Shown here piece by piece: positions 11,668 through 23,968 of a DNA stretch of 64,000 nt. The stretch covers positions 62,001 through 126,000 of the forward strand of contig JACCLO010000026.1 of the NCBI GenBank assembly GCA_029448655.1. The letters run 5' to 3'. Position 1 is the first letter of the stretch, and the number at the start of each line of letters is the position of its first letter. The notes under the pieces were generated by a model. That model saw nothing but the letters and a program-made list of their open reading frames with translations, did no database searches and was not told the origin of the DNA. This DNA is from Wolfiporia cocos. Its lineage: Eukaryota; Basidiomycota; Agaricomycetes; Polyporales; Phaeolaceae. A program made the translations under genes and the position numbers.

Positions 11668-11850
11668 GCTTGCAGCCGCTGGCTGCCGAGGCTGCAGAGG
11701 TTGCAGAGGTTGTGGCAGTCACGGTGGTCGTGGTGGTTGTGGTGGTCACGGTCGTGGAGGTCATGAATGCCGCAGAGGTTGTGGTCGTGGAGGTCGCGAT
11801 GGTCGCGATGGTCGCGGTCGCGGTGGTTGTCGTTGCAGCTGTCGTTGCCT
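11668..11850. repeat. 9-bp CpG array in KDZ intron 3
   Basis: About 18 units (GGTCGCGAT, GGTTGTGGT, GGTCACGGT and similar) lie between the LTR element and the acceptor TGTTCTCAG at 11885. Confidence 0.8.
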
Positions 11851-14224
11851 CTTGTGGTATTGGGCATGCTGACAATTGTTCTCAGAGGTCAACGTGCCAT
11901 GATCATTGTGCTGTAAATCAGGCCAATGCAGACAGGCACAATCTGGAAGCAACTGGAATTGGGGCTGCTGCTTGTGGCCGTCACGGATGCTTCTTTCCTC
12001 AATCAGTCGTTGACTTTCAGAAGGGGGAGCGGTGAGCTATTTTCCAACCATCAGAGCTGTCACAAACCCCAGTTTCAGACAGATGAACATGGATTATGTG
12101 CTCAGCCAGGCTGCAACATCCATGAAAGGTATGCGGAAGGTGCTGCTGATGTATGACATCATGTGCCAGTATCGGGTCCATCTTCAAGACCGTTTCCGTG
12201 ACAATCCGTACTTGAGCATTCCAGATGGCCTCCAGATACAGGGAGGGATTGGGCAGTTTCATGTTCATGGACATCAGTCCGAGTGTTATCCCAGATATTC
12301 CCCTGCATTCATGGAAGGTGCCGGACAGTTGGATGGGGAGGTCATCGAGACCTTGTGGGCTCCTCTCAATAACATTTCAGGAAGTACAAGAGGCATGAGC
12401 ACAGCTCACTGTAGGGAGGTCATTGACGACCACATGAACGACTTGAACTGGAAGAAGATGACCGGGCTGGGTGGGTAGAGCCTGTTGCCATCCACCGTGA
12501 CCATCTCATCATATGGCTGTGCAGTGCCCTCATTGGTCCAGAAGTGGAAGAAAGCCGTTGATGGGGTCATCAGCAGCACAAATGAGCACAATGACCTGGA
12601 GACTACAGCAAGCGACACAAAGCTCGCGGAGTGGAGATCTGCTGCAGAAAATGCACAGACACGATGGCACCAAGAAATCTCTACCATGGACATTTACAAT
12701 GTTCAGTTTGACAAGGGTGAGCAGTCGATCACCTCTATGCTGTTCGTGGTGTGAACACTTGGTTGATTCCAGCTCCAACCAGGCAGGCCATCCAGCTGAA
12801 GATGATGAAGGAGGAGTCCCAAGGGAAAAAAGGGCGAGGTGTCACTGCATGGCTTTCAATGGGAATGAAGGCACAGGAGAAGCAGTGGGTTTTCATGTTG
12901 TATGGCTCTTGCCTTGGATGACACTTGACAGGCTGGAGCTTTGTGAGGTGTCAAGGCGGTTGCAAGGGAAGCGCATGCTGTTGGACTGGTTGAAACTTGA
13001 AGAAAAGTGACAGGTTCTACAACGTCAAATAGAGGCATTCGAGGCCAAGGCCCTTGGAGTCCTTCCTGGAATAGATGAGGAAGATGGGAGCCGTGATATG
13101 TACAGGGGCAATGATTGGATGGATGAAGAAGAAGAAGAAGAGCTGGATGCAGAATTGGTAGATGGTGAGGAAGGTGAGGACGGTGATGAAGAAGTAGAAG
13201 CCAAGCCAGAGGAGTCGTGCCTTTCACTACCTTCACAGCTCGGGGCATCAGCAATTGAGAGAAGAGGATGGGGGCACATCGCTGAGGTGGAGCTACAGCT
13301 ATGGAAAGGACAGGCCAACAATGCCCTGCATGAGATCCGAGTGGCAATCGGACACAATTCATTCCTGTTCCGGAACAGAGTGAGGCCATCCAACAGCCAG
13401 CAAACAAAGACACGGGCATGGGGGGAAGTGCAGGTGGTGGCCAAGATGGTGGCTCGACATGCATGGGTCTATACACAGGCAAGACGGGCAATGGAACGGC
13501 TCGGGGCCAACGGGGATATACTGGCAAAGTACAAGGTTCTCAAGCCACAAGACCTCAAGGCAATCACTCACATAATGGACAACACAGTCCAGGGCATGCG
13601 CGACCAGCCCATGTCCTGGATCTGGGCAGTGGATGTGGCAGGGGACACCAGCCAGTCTGACTGGTTGGCTGAATGTGAGTCTCCAAGCTGTCCTGGTCAG
13701 CACGTCTACCTATTGATGTGAGCTGAAAGTGCAACGGGTGAACTGGCTAAGGACCAAGGCAAGAAATGATAGATGGAAAGAGGAGCATGCCATCGTGCTG
13801 GCAGAGATGAATTGGACGGTGAGATATTTTGAGAAGAGGGCGAGGGATTGGCAGGAGATAGCAGATGGAACAGCCCAATGAGGAGCAGAGGCATATGCTC
13901 TTCGACAGCAGGCAATGTGGGTAGAGATGGCTCAGTCTGCAGCTAGCACGTTCAAGGGCCACGCATAAATAGGAAAAGCCAGGAGGAGTTGCACTTGTAC
14001 ATGGGCACTGGAAAATACATCCAAAATGAGTCTGAGAACCAGGGATCACAGAACAAGGTCTCAGCTTCAACCAAAGCAGATGTGGCTTTCAATCTCAATT
14101 TGCATAACATAAAGAAGCCTTGGTCAGGACATGTACAGAAGGAGAACAGTTCTGTATACATAGGCACCATTTTACCCTCTACTGCTACTAGAATGACCTG
14201 CATCACAGCCACAGAGATATCACC

Positions 14225-14455
14225 ATGGATCTCCAAGACCCCCGCGACTGCCACCCGCGACCCTTGCAACCTTGTTTCACGACCCTCATGACCACCGCGA
14301 CCTCCTTCCGCGACCACCACAACCACCGCAACCACTGCAACCACCGCAACCACCGCAACCACCGCGACTGCAACCTTCGCGATCCTCGTGGCCTCATTTT
14401 GCGACCTCCGTGACCTCCGCGACCTCCGCGACCTCCCTCTGCAACCTTCACAACC
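14225..14455. repeat. 9-bp array downstream of the TET/JBP gene
   Basis: Units of ACCGCGACC, ACCGCAACC and ACCTCCGCG on the plus strand between the convergent KDZ and TET/JBP genes. Probably in a 3' intron or the 3' region of the minus-strand gene. Confidence 0.8.
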
Positions 14456-14464
14456 CCTGCAACA

Positions 14465-16640
14465 TCAAAAGTGCCTTCACATGGTCTGTCTTGCACCAAC
14501 TGGCCGCCTCCACATGCATGCTAGCATGCACGCTATCCCTCATGAAGTAAGCATAACTGACACAGAACTAACTTGATATGCCTAAAGGTCTTGCTAGAAG
14601 CTGGTAGGCTGGTAATAGGCAAGAAGGCGACTCAATGGTAGGGTCAATGGTTTGTTAGGCCAAAGACTAAAGAGCTAAGCAAGTAGTTGAGGTACTGATT
14701 GGGCCTTGCTAGGGCTTAAGTATAGCAGTGGAAACCTAAGCAGACCTTTGCAGGTATTACAAAGGGTGGTAATAAGAGTAAACGTCGAAATTAACTAGTC
14801 TGAGTCCTAAGCGACTCAGAGTACGGTATATATACATGTAAGGGCTAGGACCCTTGGTACTACGGCAGGACTAATGATACTGGCATAGATACATGTGATA
14901 GATAATAGCGACCAATAGGGTCGCTTGGCATAGAGCCGGGGATATGCATGTGATTAACGACCAGTAATGGTCGCTGCATGATTGGTTGGTCTTAGACATG
15001 TGATGAGTGACTCATACACCGACCGGGGTATGTCTTGTGTGATGACTATGTGCTTGGTAAGGCACTGGACTAGATCATGTGATCTAAGTAGGCAAAAGGG
15101 TCCGTCCTTTAGTCATGAGTACATGACCAGCTTACTAAGCGGTCTGGGCTACTCTATCAAGAGATATACCCGAAATACTGTTTGGGAACATGTGACTTAT
15201 GAATGTGCATGTTAGATAAGATGTTACTACGTGATAAGATGAGATGTAACTACAGAGATAAGATACTATCCTAGATAAGATAAGGTCACGTGCTAGATGA
15301 GGCCGTAGGGCGTCAACTAGCGTAAAGCATTGATATTGAGCTAACAAATGGGATAAATTGCTAGAAATAGCAAGGAAATTGTAGGAAACAGATATAATCT
15401 GTGACAATAACATAATCTGTCACCTTCATACTTCATCAATGAATGTCGCACTGCTGTGCCACAGAGGGCAATCACAGTTCCAGGTCCATCTCTAATTGAG
15501 ATGTTGGCTCCATGTAGGTCCAGGGACGCATTGTGGTAGGAACCGATGCTGGCAAGTAGATCATACCATTGCATGCGACTTTTCGAGTCGCAGTGAGCCG
15601 GGGTGACCTGATTGCTGATGATCTGTGTGCCGTTGAATATGGAGGCCCACCGTTGTAATGTGTCCTTCAGCTCCTCATTCTGTGCAAGTCGTCTCATGCA
15701 CTCCTGCCCCACTGCATGCAGGTCAGGGTGCATGACCGCCATCATTCCGGAGAGAATGGCAGACGACTCTTGTATGTCACAGAGCCACTCGTTGCCTGCC
15801 TGCCTGTTCTTGTCTCTGAGGCTGGCAGAGATGTGAATTGGATCATCCAGTCCCTGATGTGGACAGTTGATTGAGGAGAGCAGGTGTAAGCATCAAGAGG
15901 ACTTACTTCATGTCCTTGGTGGTGCCACCCAGGGGAGAGGTTGACGACACCGGATTGAGCTCGAGCTGGCTCCATTCTCTGAAATAATGTCTGTCTGTTC
16001 TCCAACTTGTGATCCTTGACGGCTCTTCTGCACTATCATTGGGAGTCGTCTTAAATTTGAGCTGCTGGTTGAGATGTATTGTTGCAGCCTTCATCAATAT
16101 CTGTGAGGGGGATTTAGTGTTTGTCAACACATTTCTACATACACACATACCTGATGCCTCTCTGAGAGCACAAATGGCAAGCACCATGCGAGGATCTTCT
16201 TGTGCTCGTCCATAATGATGGATGGACGAGAAATCTCAAGCGGGGGTCCCTGCTGCACAGGACCCCACTTCCTTTCAAGCCGAAGCTCCAACATCTCATT
16301 GGTACCACTTGGCCTGCTCCCAAGCATGTCTGTGTACCTGTCAATGTCCCAGGGTACAGACACTATGAGGTCCACACCAGCATGGTTACAGCAGCTAAAA
16401 TGCTAGGAGTGAAGGATGGACACACACCTTTGTTGGCAAATGCCAATGCCAACTTCTCTGCAATGCTGGTGCACTCTACCACCAGCGCACAGGACATGTA
16501 GAGTGACGCTGGAACATGTGGGATGGCCGGATGTTCGCCCCGGATGCACTGAGTGAAATAGACAAAAAGTGATCGGAGATATGATGCACACAGAGCCTCC
16601 AACTCAAGTCCAGTGACAGGTGATGAGCTCATGATTGGAT
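14465..16640 (-). pseudogene. TET/JBP-like 2OG-Fe(II) dioxygenase, interrupted
   Basis: TET/JBP enzymes oxidise 5-methyl groups of DNA pyrimidines, and fungal copies are known to travel with KDZ transposons. Minus-strand exons: SSPVTGLELEALC to ALAFANKG (about 16634-16435), then VDLIVSVPWDIDRYTDML to VLSERHQ, then DILMKAATIHLNQQL with GGTTKDMK, and the catalytic exon MMAVMHPDLHAVGQECMRRL, VFNGTQIISNQVTPAHCD. The HxD iron ligands are H-C-D at 15595-15587, the distal His is in AVRHSLMK (15445-15443), and the Arg of GDR (15418-15416) would bind 2-oxoglutarate. Right after GDRLCY the LTR 14558-15406 interrupts the exon; beyond it AYFMRDSVHASMHVEAASW continues in frame. All predicted ligands are present, so the gene was probably functional before the insertion. 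Family call is from motifs and neighbourhood. Confidence 0.7.
14558..15406 (-). mobile_element. Solo LTR, 849 bp, TSD ATAAC, in TET/JBP catalytic exon
   Basis: TGACACAG...ATCTGTGACA with ATAAC at 14553-14557 and 15407-15411. Nearly identical to the LTR at 20253-21101, in opposite orientation and equal in length. Confidence 0.95.
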
Positions 16641-16664
16641 ATTTATTCAGTGGAAAAGCAGCAG

Positions 16665-16778
16665 GGTTGCGGAGGTCGCGGAGGTCGCGGAGGTCGCGGA
16701 GGTCGCGGAGGTCGCGGAGGTCGCGGAGGTCGCGGAGGTCGCGGAGGTCGCGGAGGTCGCGGAGGTCGCGGGTGGAAG
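16665..16778. repeat. Perfect 9-bp CpG array (GGTCGCGGA)
   Basis: About 11 tandem, almost perfect copies of GGTCGCGGA, the least decayed array of the window, near the 5' side of the TET/JBP gene. Confidence 0.95.
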
Positions 16779-17092
16779 GGGTCGTGGAGGTCATGGAGAG
16801 AGGCAGTGGTGCACATTGCAAACATGCTGCTGCCATGCACACCAATGCTCTCTCGCACTCTTGTGCATTCCGTCCACAAATATGGTGCACAGTGTCCACA
16901 ATGTGCACTAATCTCGATCTGGGCTGAATGCAGTTAGCGTGCACCAGAGCACCGGTAGCACCAGCCTGAAACAGCATCATATTGCCCATTTTGGATTAGC
17001 CGCCGAGTTGAATCTCCGATCGCACTCCATATGGTTAGTGCCACAAGTCGGCCTGGGACTATCAGGACAATCTCATTGGTTTACAGATAATG

Positions 17093-17589
17093 TGTCACAG
17101 ATTTTCTAGGAATTATCCTAATTTTTCCAGATTTTCTGCGCATTTTCTAGGACTTATCTAACGACAAGTCCTATCTAACTACGTTAGAACACCTAACCAC
17201 AGGATAGCACGTGACCTGTAGATCCTACGTGAGAGTCTGGACTACATAGTCATAACTGATCGGTCATCGGCCCCGCGTTAACGCTCTACGGCCTTTAGTC
17301 CGCTTATCACGTCTAGCTTACGCTAGAACATATCACGCCATTATGGCACCATACCGTAGACGCTGAACGTTACCGCTCAGCGCACAGACCACATAGCATT
17401 AGGGCAGACAGTTCTTGAGTAGTGCCCTACATGTATATATACCGACGTTCTAAGGCGTTACAACCTTAGAACTTTCAATTGCATACCACGCCGTCTAAGC
17501 TTAACACTCTGACTGCACCTCGCTCGACACTTCAAGACAAGCCTTCGTATTGAAGCCACACCAGAAGATCATATAGTGAGTTTGCGTCA
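17093..17589 (+). mobile_element. Solo LTR, 497 bp, TSD TAATG (E4-related)
   Basis: TGTCACAG...TTGCGTCA; TAATG at 17088-17092 and 17590-17594. ATGTATATATACC and the hairpin TTCTAAGG/CCTTAGAA resemble the LTRs of E4. Confidence 0.95.
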
Positions 17590-18304
17590 TAATGCCCGTG
17601 TGCTCCGGTGCCTCTGGCCGAGTTGGGGAGTCTGTTAGCTGTTGTCGCCTCTGCCCTGCTCTCAACTTACAGCTGCCTGTGATCTGCTTGTGATCCTCCT
17701 GCATTCTCCTCGCCCTGCTACATTCCTGTAATACAATGGCAAAGCATGACAAAGCGAGCTCTGCGCCGCCTCTAACAGAGGCACAAAAAGTGGTGGTCGT
17801 GACCAAGCTGCACGACTATCAGCAAGCAGCAACATATTCGGTGGAAAGAACGGAAATCTCAAACTCCCTCACTCAGGAGCTCAAAAGCAAGTTTGAGGAC
17901 CTGGCAGAGGTGGAGGACTTAGTATTGGCAGCGGTGAGTGGATCTCCTGCATGTGAGGCATTACAGCCTTATGCTCGGCCACAGAAAGTGAGGGAATGGC
18001 TGAGGAACCATTCAAAAGCAATCGCAATCGGAGGCCAGTCATCAAAGGAGGAAGTCCAAATTGGCAAGAAGCTTTCAATGTGGAGACTGTGGGCCAAGGA
18101 GCATCCAGACGAGGTGAAGGTTCGACAGGCAAAGCTCATGGCAGAGTCGAACGAGGAGAACAAGGATCAGGTTGTTTTCTGGGGCAGGGTGGGAACAGAG
18201 CTTTGGAGTGAGCTGACAAAGGAGCAGCAAGAGGAGTTTGAGGGACAGGTTAAGAGTCGTGAAGGGACAATGGCAGCTGTACAGCCAAAGTGAGTAGCTG
18301 CATG

Positions 18305-18478
18305 TTTCTGTGACTGTGACCTCCGTGACTGTCATGACTGCGACCCTCGCAACCCTCGCGGCCTCCGCAGTCTCCGCGACTGCGACTCTCGCGACCTTCG
18401 CGACTCTCGCGACTCTCGCGATTGCGACCTTCTCGGCTGCGACTCTTGCGAGTGCTGCAACCACAACTCACGTGACTG
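18305..18478. repeat. 9-bp array in intron 1 of the 17736 gene
   Basis: GCGACTCTC, GCAACCCTC and GTGACCTCC units occupy the intron between GTGAGT (18290) and TTCCATAG (18516). Confidence 0.8.
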
Positions 18479-19489
18479 CCCCATTTCCATTCATCATGAC
18501 TGACAATCTTCCATAGCAAAGTAAATAGGAAGATGCATAGTTGGTGCAAGGCCTTTGCAGACCAAATGGCAACTGAGCTTGGCGTCCGAACGCTCGTGTT
18601 GATGGCATACCCCAAGGACAACCAGGCCTATGTTGAGCTGTGAGTTTAAAATCACCAGGGTCACCTCAGAGCTCATTTTTTGGCAGTCATGACTTTAATG
18701 ATGCCTTTGACTCGGCCCCTTCATTTAAAGACAGGGCCGAGTGGGAGAATGACCTGTGGGGGCAATGGAAGGCATACAGTCATGAGGTGATTCTCGACAA
18801 GAAGACGTCCCAAGGATCTGATGAGGAAGATGACTCAGGAGACTCAGATGATGATAGGAAGTTTTCCTTGCCCATGGACGATGAGGGATTGCCAATCTTG
18901 CCTCCGTATAGCCCAAGAAAGCGGCTCCGTCCAGCTAGAATGCGGCAAATTATCAGATTGTTCCTTAACAGACATTACTGTGAGTGGGTCCTCCTCATAA
19001 AGTCCTAATTAGATTGCTGAGCTGCAAATAGAGCTGGCCTGTGGAGCATCTGACCGTGCCTGTCCCTGGGGCTTGATGGCAAGTGAGCCTGAGAGCTTCT
19101 TTGACAATGCCATGATGCCGCATGGTATTTCCCTTGCCGAGCCACATCACATGAGAAAGGAGGACTGCATTGCCATCCTACAGCACTGGGAGGATGCCAA
19201 GAGTGGCAGGAATGGTGCGGTCCTCTTCCGATTCAAGAAATACACAACCGCCTACAGGAACAATCTGAAGCATGAGCTCCGCAATGCCATCTACAGGAAT
19301 CTACCAGGTAGTGTGCCACCAGCAAAGAAGCCCCAGACCAAAGAATATGTCGAGATTGATGAGGCTGGACCTGGAAGCAGCACAGCAGCTGGAGGACCTT
19401 CTGTCAGTGGGACACAGGCACTGAGAAGGAGTGAAAATGATGATGAGCAGATGGACGGTGGCCTTGCCAAAAATGAAGTAGGTCGCAAA

Positions 19490-19618
19490 GCTCGTGGCCG
19501 CAGCAGTCACGGAGGTCGCAGAGGTCATGGAGGTCGTGGAGGTTGCGGAGGTTGCGAAGGTTGCGGAGGTCACGGAGGTCATGGAGGTTGCGGAGGTTGC
19601 GGGGAAGATCACGGTGGC
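19490..19618. repeat. 9-bp array in a coding exon
   Basis: GGTCACGGA and GGTTGCGGA units stay in frame and encode a GGRGGCGG-like, Cys/His/Gly-rich segment. A multiple-of-three unit allows length change without frameshift. Confidence 0.8.
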
Positions 19619-20252
19619 CAAGACAAGTCCAACGAAGATGTCAATGCCTCAAGTGACAGTGATCCCAACATGGCCATGAATCATCCTCACCAATGGACAC
19701 AATTTGAGCCTCTCACATTATCAGGAAAGGGAAAAGGTCGTGCACACACCACCATCACCAACTGGGTCGACAATTGGGGTGCCACCGACCAAAGCGACAA
19801 TCCCGAAAATATCCGTCATCTCCCTCCAGTGTGGGCTCTCATGAGTCCAACCTGCCAACAAAACTATCTCCTTGCTCTTGGCACTGGGGAATCATACAAG
19901 ACCATGGTGGTGAAGTGCTCCAAGCTCATCGCATGAATGTCCTCCTTAATTGTCTCCCACCACTGACCCTTGGTGTTCAGGGAAGCCAGGTACTTTTTGG
20001 CCGGGATGAAGATGGTCCTCATTGGGCATCCTGGACCTGGGAGCATCACAGAAGGGCTGACATTCATGGTCCCTCTGGACTTGACGAGGTTGCCTACTGG
20101 CTTCGACATGATCAGCCCATGAAGGACGATGAATGCAAGTTGACTTCTGACAAGGCATTGATCCAGCACATTGTGTTGACGATCGGCATCCTCTACCGGG
20201 AGATGGAGGATGCTCAATTTGTTTGGGTCGAGCCAGATGTCCCTAGGGAAGG

Positions 20253-21101
20253 TGTCACAGATTATATCTGTTTCCTACAATTTCCTTGCTATTTCTAGCA
20301 ATTTATCCCATTTGTTAGCTCAATATCAATGCTTTACGCTAGTTGACGCCCTACGGCCTCATCTAGCACGTGACCTTATCTTATCTAGGATAGTATCTTA
20401 TCTCTGTAGTTACATCTCATCTTATCACGTAGTAACATCTTATCTAACATGCACATTCATAAGTCACATGTTCCCAAACAGTATTTCGGGTATATCTCTT
20501 GATAGAGTAGCCCAGACCGCTTAGTAAGCTGGTCATGTACTCATGACTAAAGGACGGACCCTTTTGCCTACTTAGATCACATGATCTAGTCCAGTGCCTT
20601 ACCAAGCACATAGTCATCACACAAGACATACCCCGGTCGGTGTATGAGTCACTCATCACATGTCTAAGACCAACCAATCATGCAGCGACCATTACTGGTC
20701 GTTAATCACATGCATATCCCCAGCTCTATGCCAAGCGACCCTATTGGTCGCTATTATCTATCACATGTATCTATGCCAGTATCATTAGTCCTGCCGTAGT
20801 ACCAAGGGTCCTAGCCCTTACATGTATATATACTGTACTCTGAGTCGCTTAGGACTCAGACTAGTTAATTTCGACGTTTACTCTTATTACCCCCCTTTGT
20901 AGTACCTGTAAAGGTCTACTTAGGTTTCCTCTGCTATACTTAGACCCTAGCAAGGTCCAATCAGTACCTCAACTACTTGCTTAGCTCTTTAGTCTTTGGC
21001 CTAACAAACCATTGACCCTATCATTGAGTCGCCTTCTTGCCTATTACCAGCCTATCAGCTTCTAGCAAGACCCTTAGGCATAACAAGTTAGTTCTGTGTC
21101 A
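20253..21101 (+). mobile_element. Solo LTR, 849 bp, TSD GAAGG
   Basis: TGTCACAG...TTCTGTGTCA; GAAGG at 20248-20252 and 21102-21106. Twin of 14558-15406. It interrupts the 17736 gene after PREG. Confidence 0.95.
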
Positions 21102-22144
21102 GAAGGGGTGCCTCAATACCTCATCGACAGCCAGATTACGATGGATTCTAACCCCGAAGGCATTTCATTGGAGCTTTGGACATGCTGGTGTCTGTCATGA
21201 TCAGATTGCTTGATGGGAAGTCTGTTCTGGCCCCATTGTGGCAGAATCCAGAGTTCCAATCCCTGTGGGATTTCTCATCCAATGATGAGGGTGGAGGTCA
21301 GGTCCTCGAGCAGAATTCAGATGCAACTGGAATGGTAGAGGCCTTGGTGACCACTGACACCAGGGCTCACACAGATGTTGAGGGCATTGTAGAAGTTGAA
21401 GGGGATGTCACAGATGCTAGGGCAGAGGTTGTTGAGGGGGCAGGTAGGGTTGGAGATGGATCTGGAGATGCTGATGCTCAGGAAGAAGGCTTGGGTGGAG
21501 GGGAAGGAAGCAGCGCATCCACAGCACAACTTGGAGCCAAACGTCGGAGGGATATGGTGCGGATGAAAGGCGCAGTTGAGCCAGCACCGAAACGGCAGGC
21601 AACCCGCAGGCGTGTCAAGCATGCTTCCAGATCGGACACTGCAAGGTCCCCATCACCTCGCCGACTTAGATCTAAAAGGAGGGAAGGACACCATACATAG
21701 ATGCGGCATGTTGTTTGCTTGGTAGTTGGTGATTAGATCGCCTTGCTACTTAAATATTTGATGTGCCTAATTGCTGTACTGATCATGGAGAATACACTTT
21801 ATCCTTACAATTATATGCAGACTGGTTTCATATCAGCAAGCATGGAGACAGGTTGGGGGTTTTGCTGTTAGAACAGTGTGGAAATGTGAGATCTGTGGAT
21901 ATATAGACCCACTGGTGGTATGACACTGCCATGCTATACCAAACTGCTCCAAGCATCCATGTGAGAGATATCAAGCCAGGCCCTTCTCATTATGAAACAA
22001 AAGCAAATCCATAAGACTTCAGCATTTGCCTGGTTTCCTCCACCCTCATTGCCATTGCCGACAATGGCTAGCATTGAAGGAAGGCTGAATGAATAGTTCA
22101 GCAGTAATGGCCAACCTGAGATCTGGGCCACGGACTTTGCTTGC

Positions 22145-22300
22145 AAGAATGATCGTGACCGCTGTGACCGTTGCGACCTCTTTGTGAGGGTCCTGAGGGT
22201 TGTGACCACCATGACCATGACCACCACGATCGTGACCTCCACGGCTCTCGTGACCTCCACGACCACAACTCTCGCGACCCTTGTGACCGCAACACTCTTG
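22145..22300. repeat. 9-bp array, partly decayed
   Basis: GTGACCGTT, GTGACCACC and GTGACCTCC type units on the plus strand in a region without a clear gene. Confidence 0.65.
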
Positions 22301-23968
22301 ACTCCTGTAAGGCTCAAGCCATATAATGCACATACCAAGTATATGTTGTTCTTTATGAACACTATATACATGTATTTACAGGTGGCTGAGTACATGGTAT
22401 ATACATGGTATATCATATGGTATATGGTTACTGTGAGTGCATTCAATATGCCTATGAGTAGACCTTCAGTAGACATATAATACTAATGGGATGCAGATGA
22501 GAAAGCCATGTTGTTCTTGCATGTTTCTTCAAGAACTCTCAAAAGGTAGTGTGACAATCTATTGGCAATCGATTGATCTTTGCTATTGAATGCTGTATCA
22601 AAAATGCCTTACTTTGTGTAGAGCTTCAATGAGCTTCCATTTGAGATCTCATGTTTAAGTGACAACTGACATCTGTGGTGAAGCCACAGATAAATAAGCT
22701 AGTGACAGATAGTGTATCTGACTGAAATATGTGTTCTACAGATTGTATGGTGCGACAATATATAAGACTTGGACATGATGGCAGCTACATGATCACATGG
22801 ATGTTGGGATATAATCTACAAACTCCAATTTACCCCCTTGTTCAGTAGAAAGTAAGATCTAATCAACGCTATACATTGCCACATAGTGACCACAACATTA
22901 GTTTTATGCAGATGAGGTCTCCATCATCTTGTGCATTTAGTGCAATTTCCTGGACGTTCCTGCTGCTACAGTCCCAGACAAGCAAACTCCGCCAATTTGA
23001 GTAATGAATTTTCTATGCTCCCTAGGGTCTTGAAAATAGTAGAATTATGTATAATCATGCATTACTTGATAAAGAGTTGCAAGTTGTACGAGCCAATTCT
23101 CAGAAAAAACCATTCTTAGTTTTTTGAGTCCAAAAAATTGGCGGTGACCTCAAAATAAGCGCTAGAATCTCGGAAAATATACCAATCGACTCCTTTTCAT
23201 TGTCGCAATCTGATTGCATAGTCAGAAATGGATTAATATTCCTATGTCATCCTCCATAAATCAATTATGGTGTGATAAGCACTACTACTGTGCATCAAAC
23301 ATGGCTTAGGGCGACATCCTAAACAGCCCAAAAATACATCTGGCCTTTGAAATCATACTTGTCAGGCATCTACTGCTCATTTAAACCCAATACAATGCAA
23401 TCATTCTGCTGGAGATATGCTTGTGTGATCCTGTGTTCTGAGCCCTGAAGGCAACTAAGGTACTGAAGCTCGGAGCGATGTCAAAGAGGAAGATACAACG
23501 AGTGACACTGAAGTGGGTGAATGTAGTGATTGGGAAGAGCTTGACAATGAAGATTTCAGAACTTATCTTGCACAATGGGTTGAAAATGATCCAATGGATG
23601 ATAAATCATGCTGCTCTTCCCCAAATGCTCTCTGGGCATCCAACATGAATGGTTTGGATGGAGGCAAGCAGCACTCACAGTGAGACACATTTATTCCCAT
23701 GTCTAACCCTGTCAATACCCTTAGGGGACTTCCTCAGAAGATGGCAACACTGGCAGGGGAGCCAAAAGGCCTAAAATCAGTACTTGAAGAATAGATGTCA
23801 GCAAGCTCTGTGCAAAATGCTCCACAGTCTGTTCTTTTGAGAGCAAGAACTGTTGCATGGCACAGCTGCTTAGTCAGCAAGACAACTTCATGAATTAGCC
23901 ATCAGTGTTTGAAACAATGATTCAAGAGGCCAGGCTATTGTGTTTTCTTGCCCAAGTTCCATTGTGAG
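22301..23968. other. AT-rich stretch without a recognisable gene
   Basis: No long open frame and no repeat family noticed. At 23460-23620 the plus strand has an acidic, peptide-like run (DTEVGECSDWEELDNED) without a long frame, which may be a decayed exon. Near 23100-23170 a segment (AATTGGCGGTGACC) recurs in altered form at 25285-25300, hinting at an old repeat. Confidence 0.4.

Larger units (their letters stand above)
8072..13968 (+). pseudogene. KDZ-family transposase with CxC2 cysteine cluster
   Basis: Exon 1 starts at ATG 8072 (MGPKGCVIIPKEK). After an intron at 8321-8562 the conserved KTQNDFLQDWLP block leads into a zinc-binding cysteine cluster (CSKCGTW, CLECFGR, CIDCCQLVH) and the CxC2 segment DWCGCENCPPRDQQLL. 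An intron at 9280-9334 (GTACGT..ACAG) joins FPQRVP to DRYRELL. The core follows: WLGDGHGFMV, CHDHCAVNQANADRH, ATGIGAAACGRHGCFFP, QFHVHGHQSECYPRYSP, GEVIETLWAPLNNIS and RGMSTAHCREVIDDHMND, all typical of KDZ transposases, then an acidic linker and the C-terminal NWLRTKARNDRW region. TGA at 9365-9367 and another in the C-terminal exon are CGA-to-TGA type. The intron at 9726-11885 carries a whole LTR element. The gene is inactive as it stands. Confidence 0.85.
17736..21700 (+). pseudogene. Multi-exon gene of unknown function, split by an LTR
   Basis: Exon 1 (17736-18289, MAKHDKASSAPPLTEAQK) carries WRLWAKEHPDEVKVRQ and FWGRVGTELWSELTKEQQ. The intron at 18290-18516 is mostly a 9-bp array. Exon 2 is 18517-18639 (WCKAFADQMATELGVRTL), exon 3 18687-18979 (HDFNDAFDSAPSFKD with an acidic stretch). 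The next exon begins near 19020 (ELACGASDRACPWGLM) and runs past AEPHHMRKEDCIAILQHW, through an in-frame 9-bp array that encodes Gly/Cys/His/Arg repeats, to SPTCQQNYLLALG; a further exon ends EPDVPREG. Here the LTR at 20253-21101 intervenes. Downstream VPQYLIDSQITMDSN and a basic Arg-rich tail (ending at 21700) complete it. The phase of the splice near 18980-19020 and of the last exon is unresolved. I do not recognise a catalytic domain; its position next to KDZ and TET/JBP suggests a third gene of the same composite transposon. Confidence 0.55.

Noticed and set aside
16635..16937. Gly/Arg-rich proteins read through the 9-bp arrays (also 11597-11872, 8335-8544)
   Set aside because: A 9-bp repeat without stops is open in most frames. 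Splice signals place several of these arrays in introns.
5457..19618. CRISPR array or bacterial repeat
   Set aside because: The arrays have no spacers, and the surroundings are eukaryotic with introns.
20210..20524. 104-residue frame in the 849-bp LTR (also reverse copy at 15135-15413)
   Set aside because: It is within an LTR and crosses its border; it appears in both copies only because the LTRs are nearly identical.
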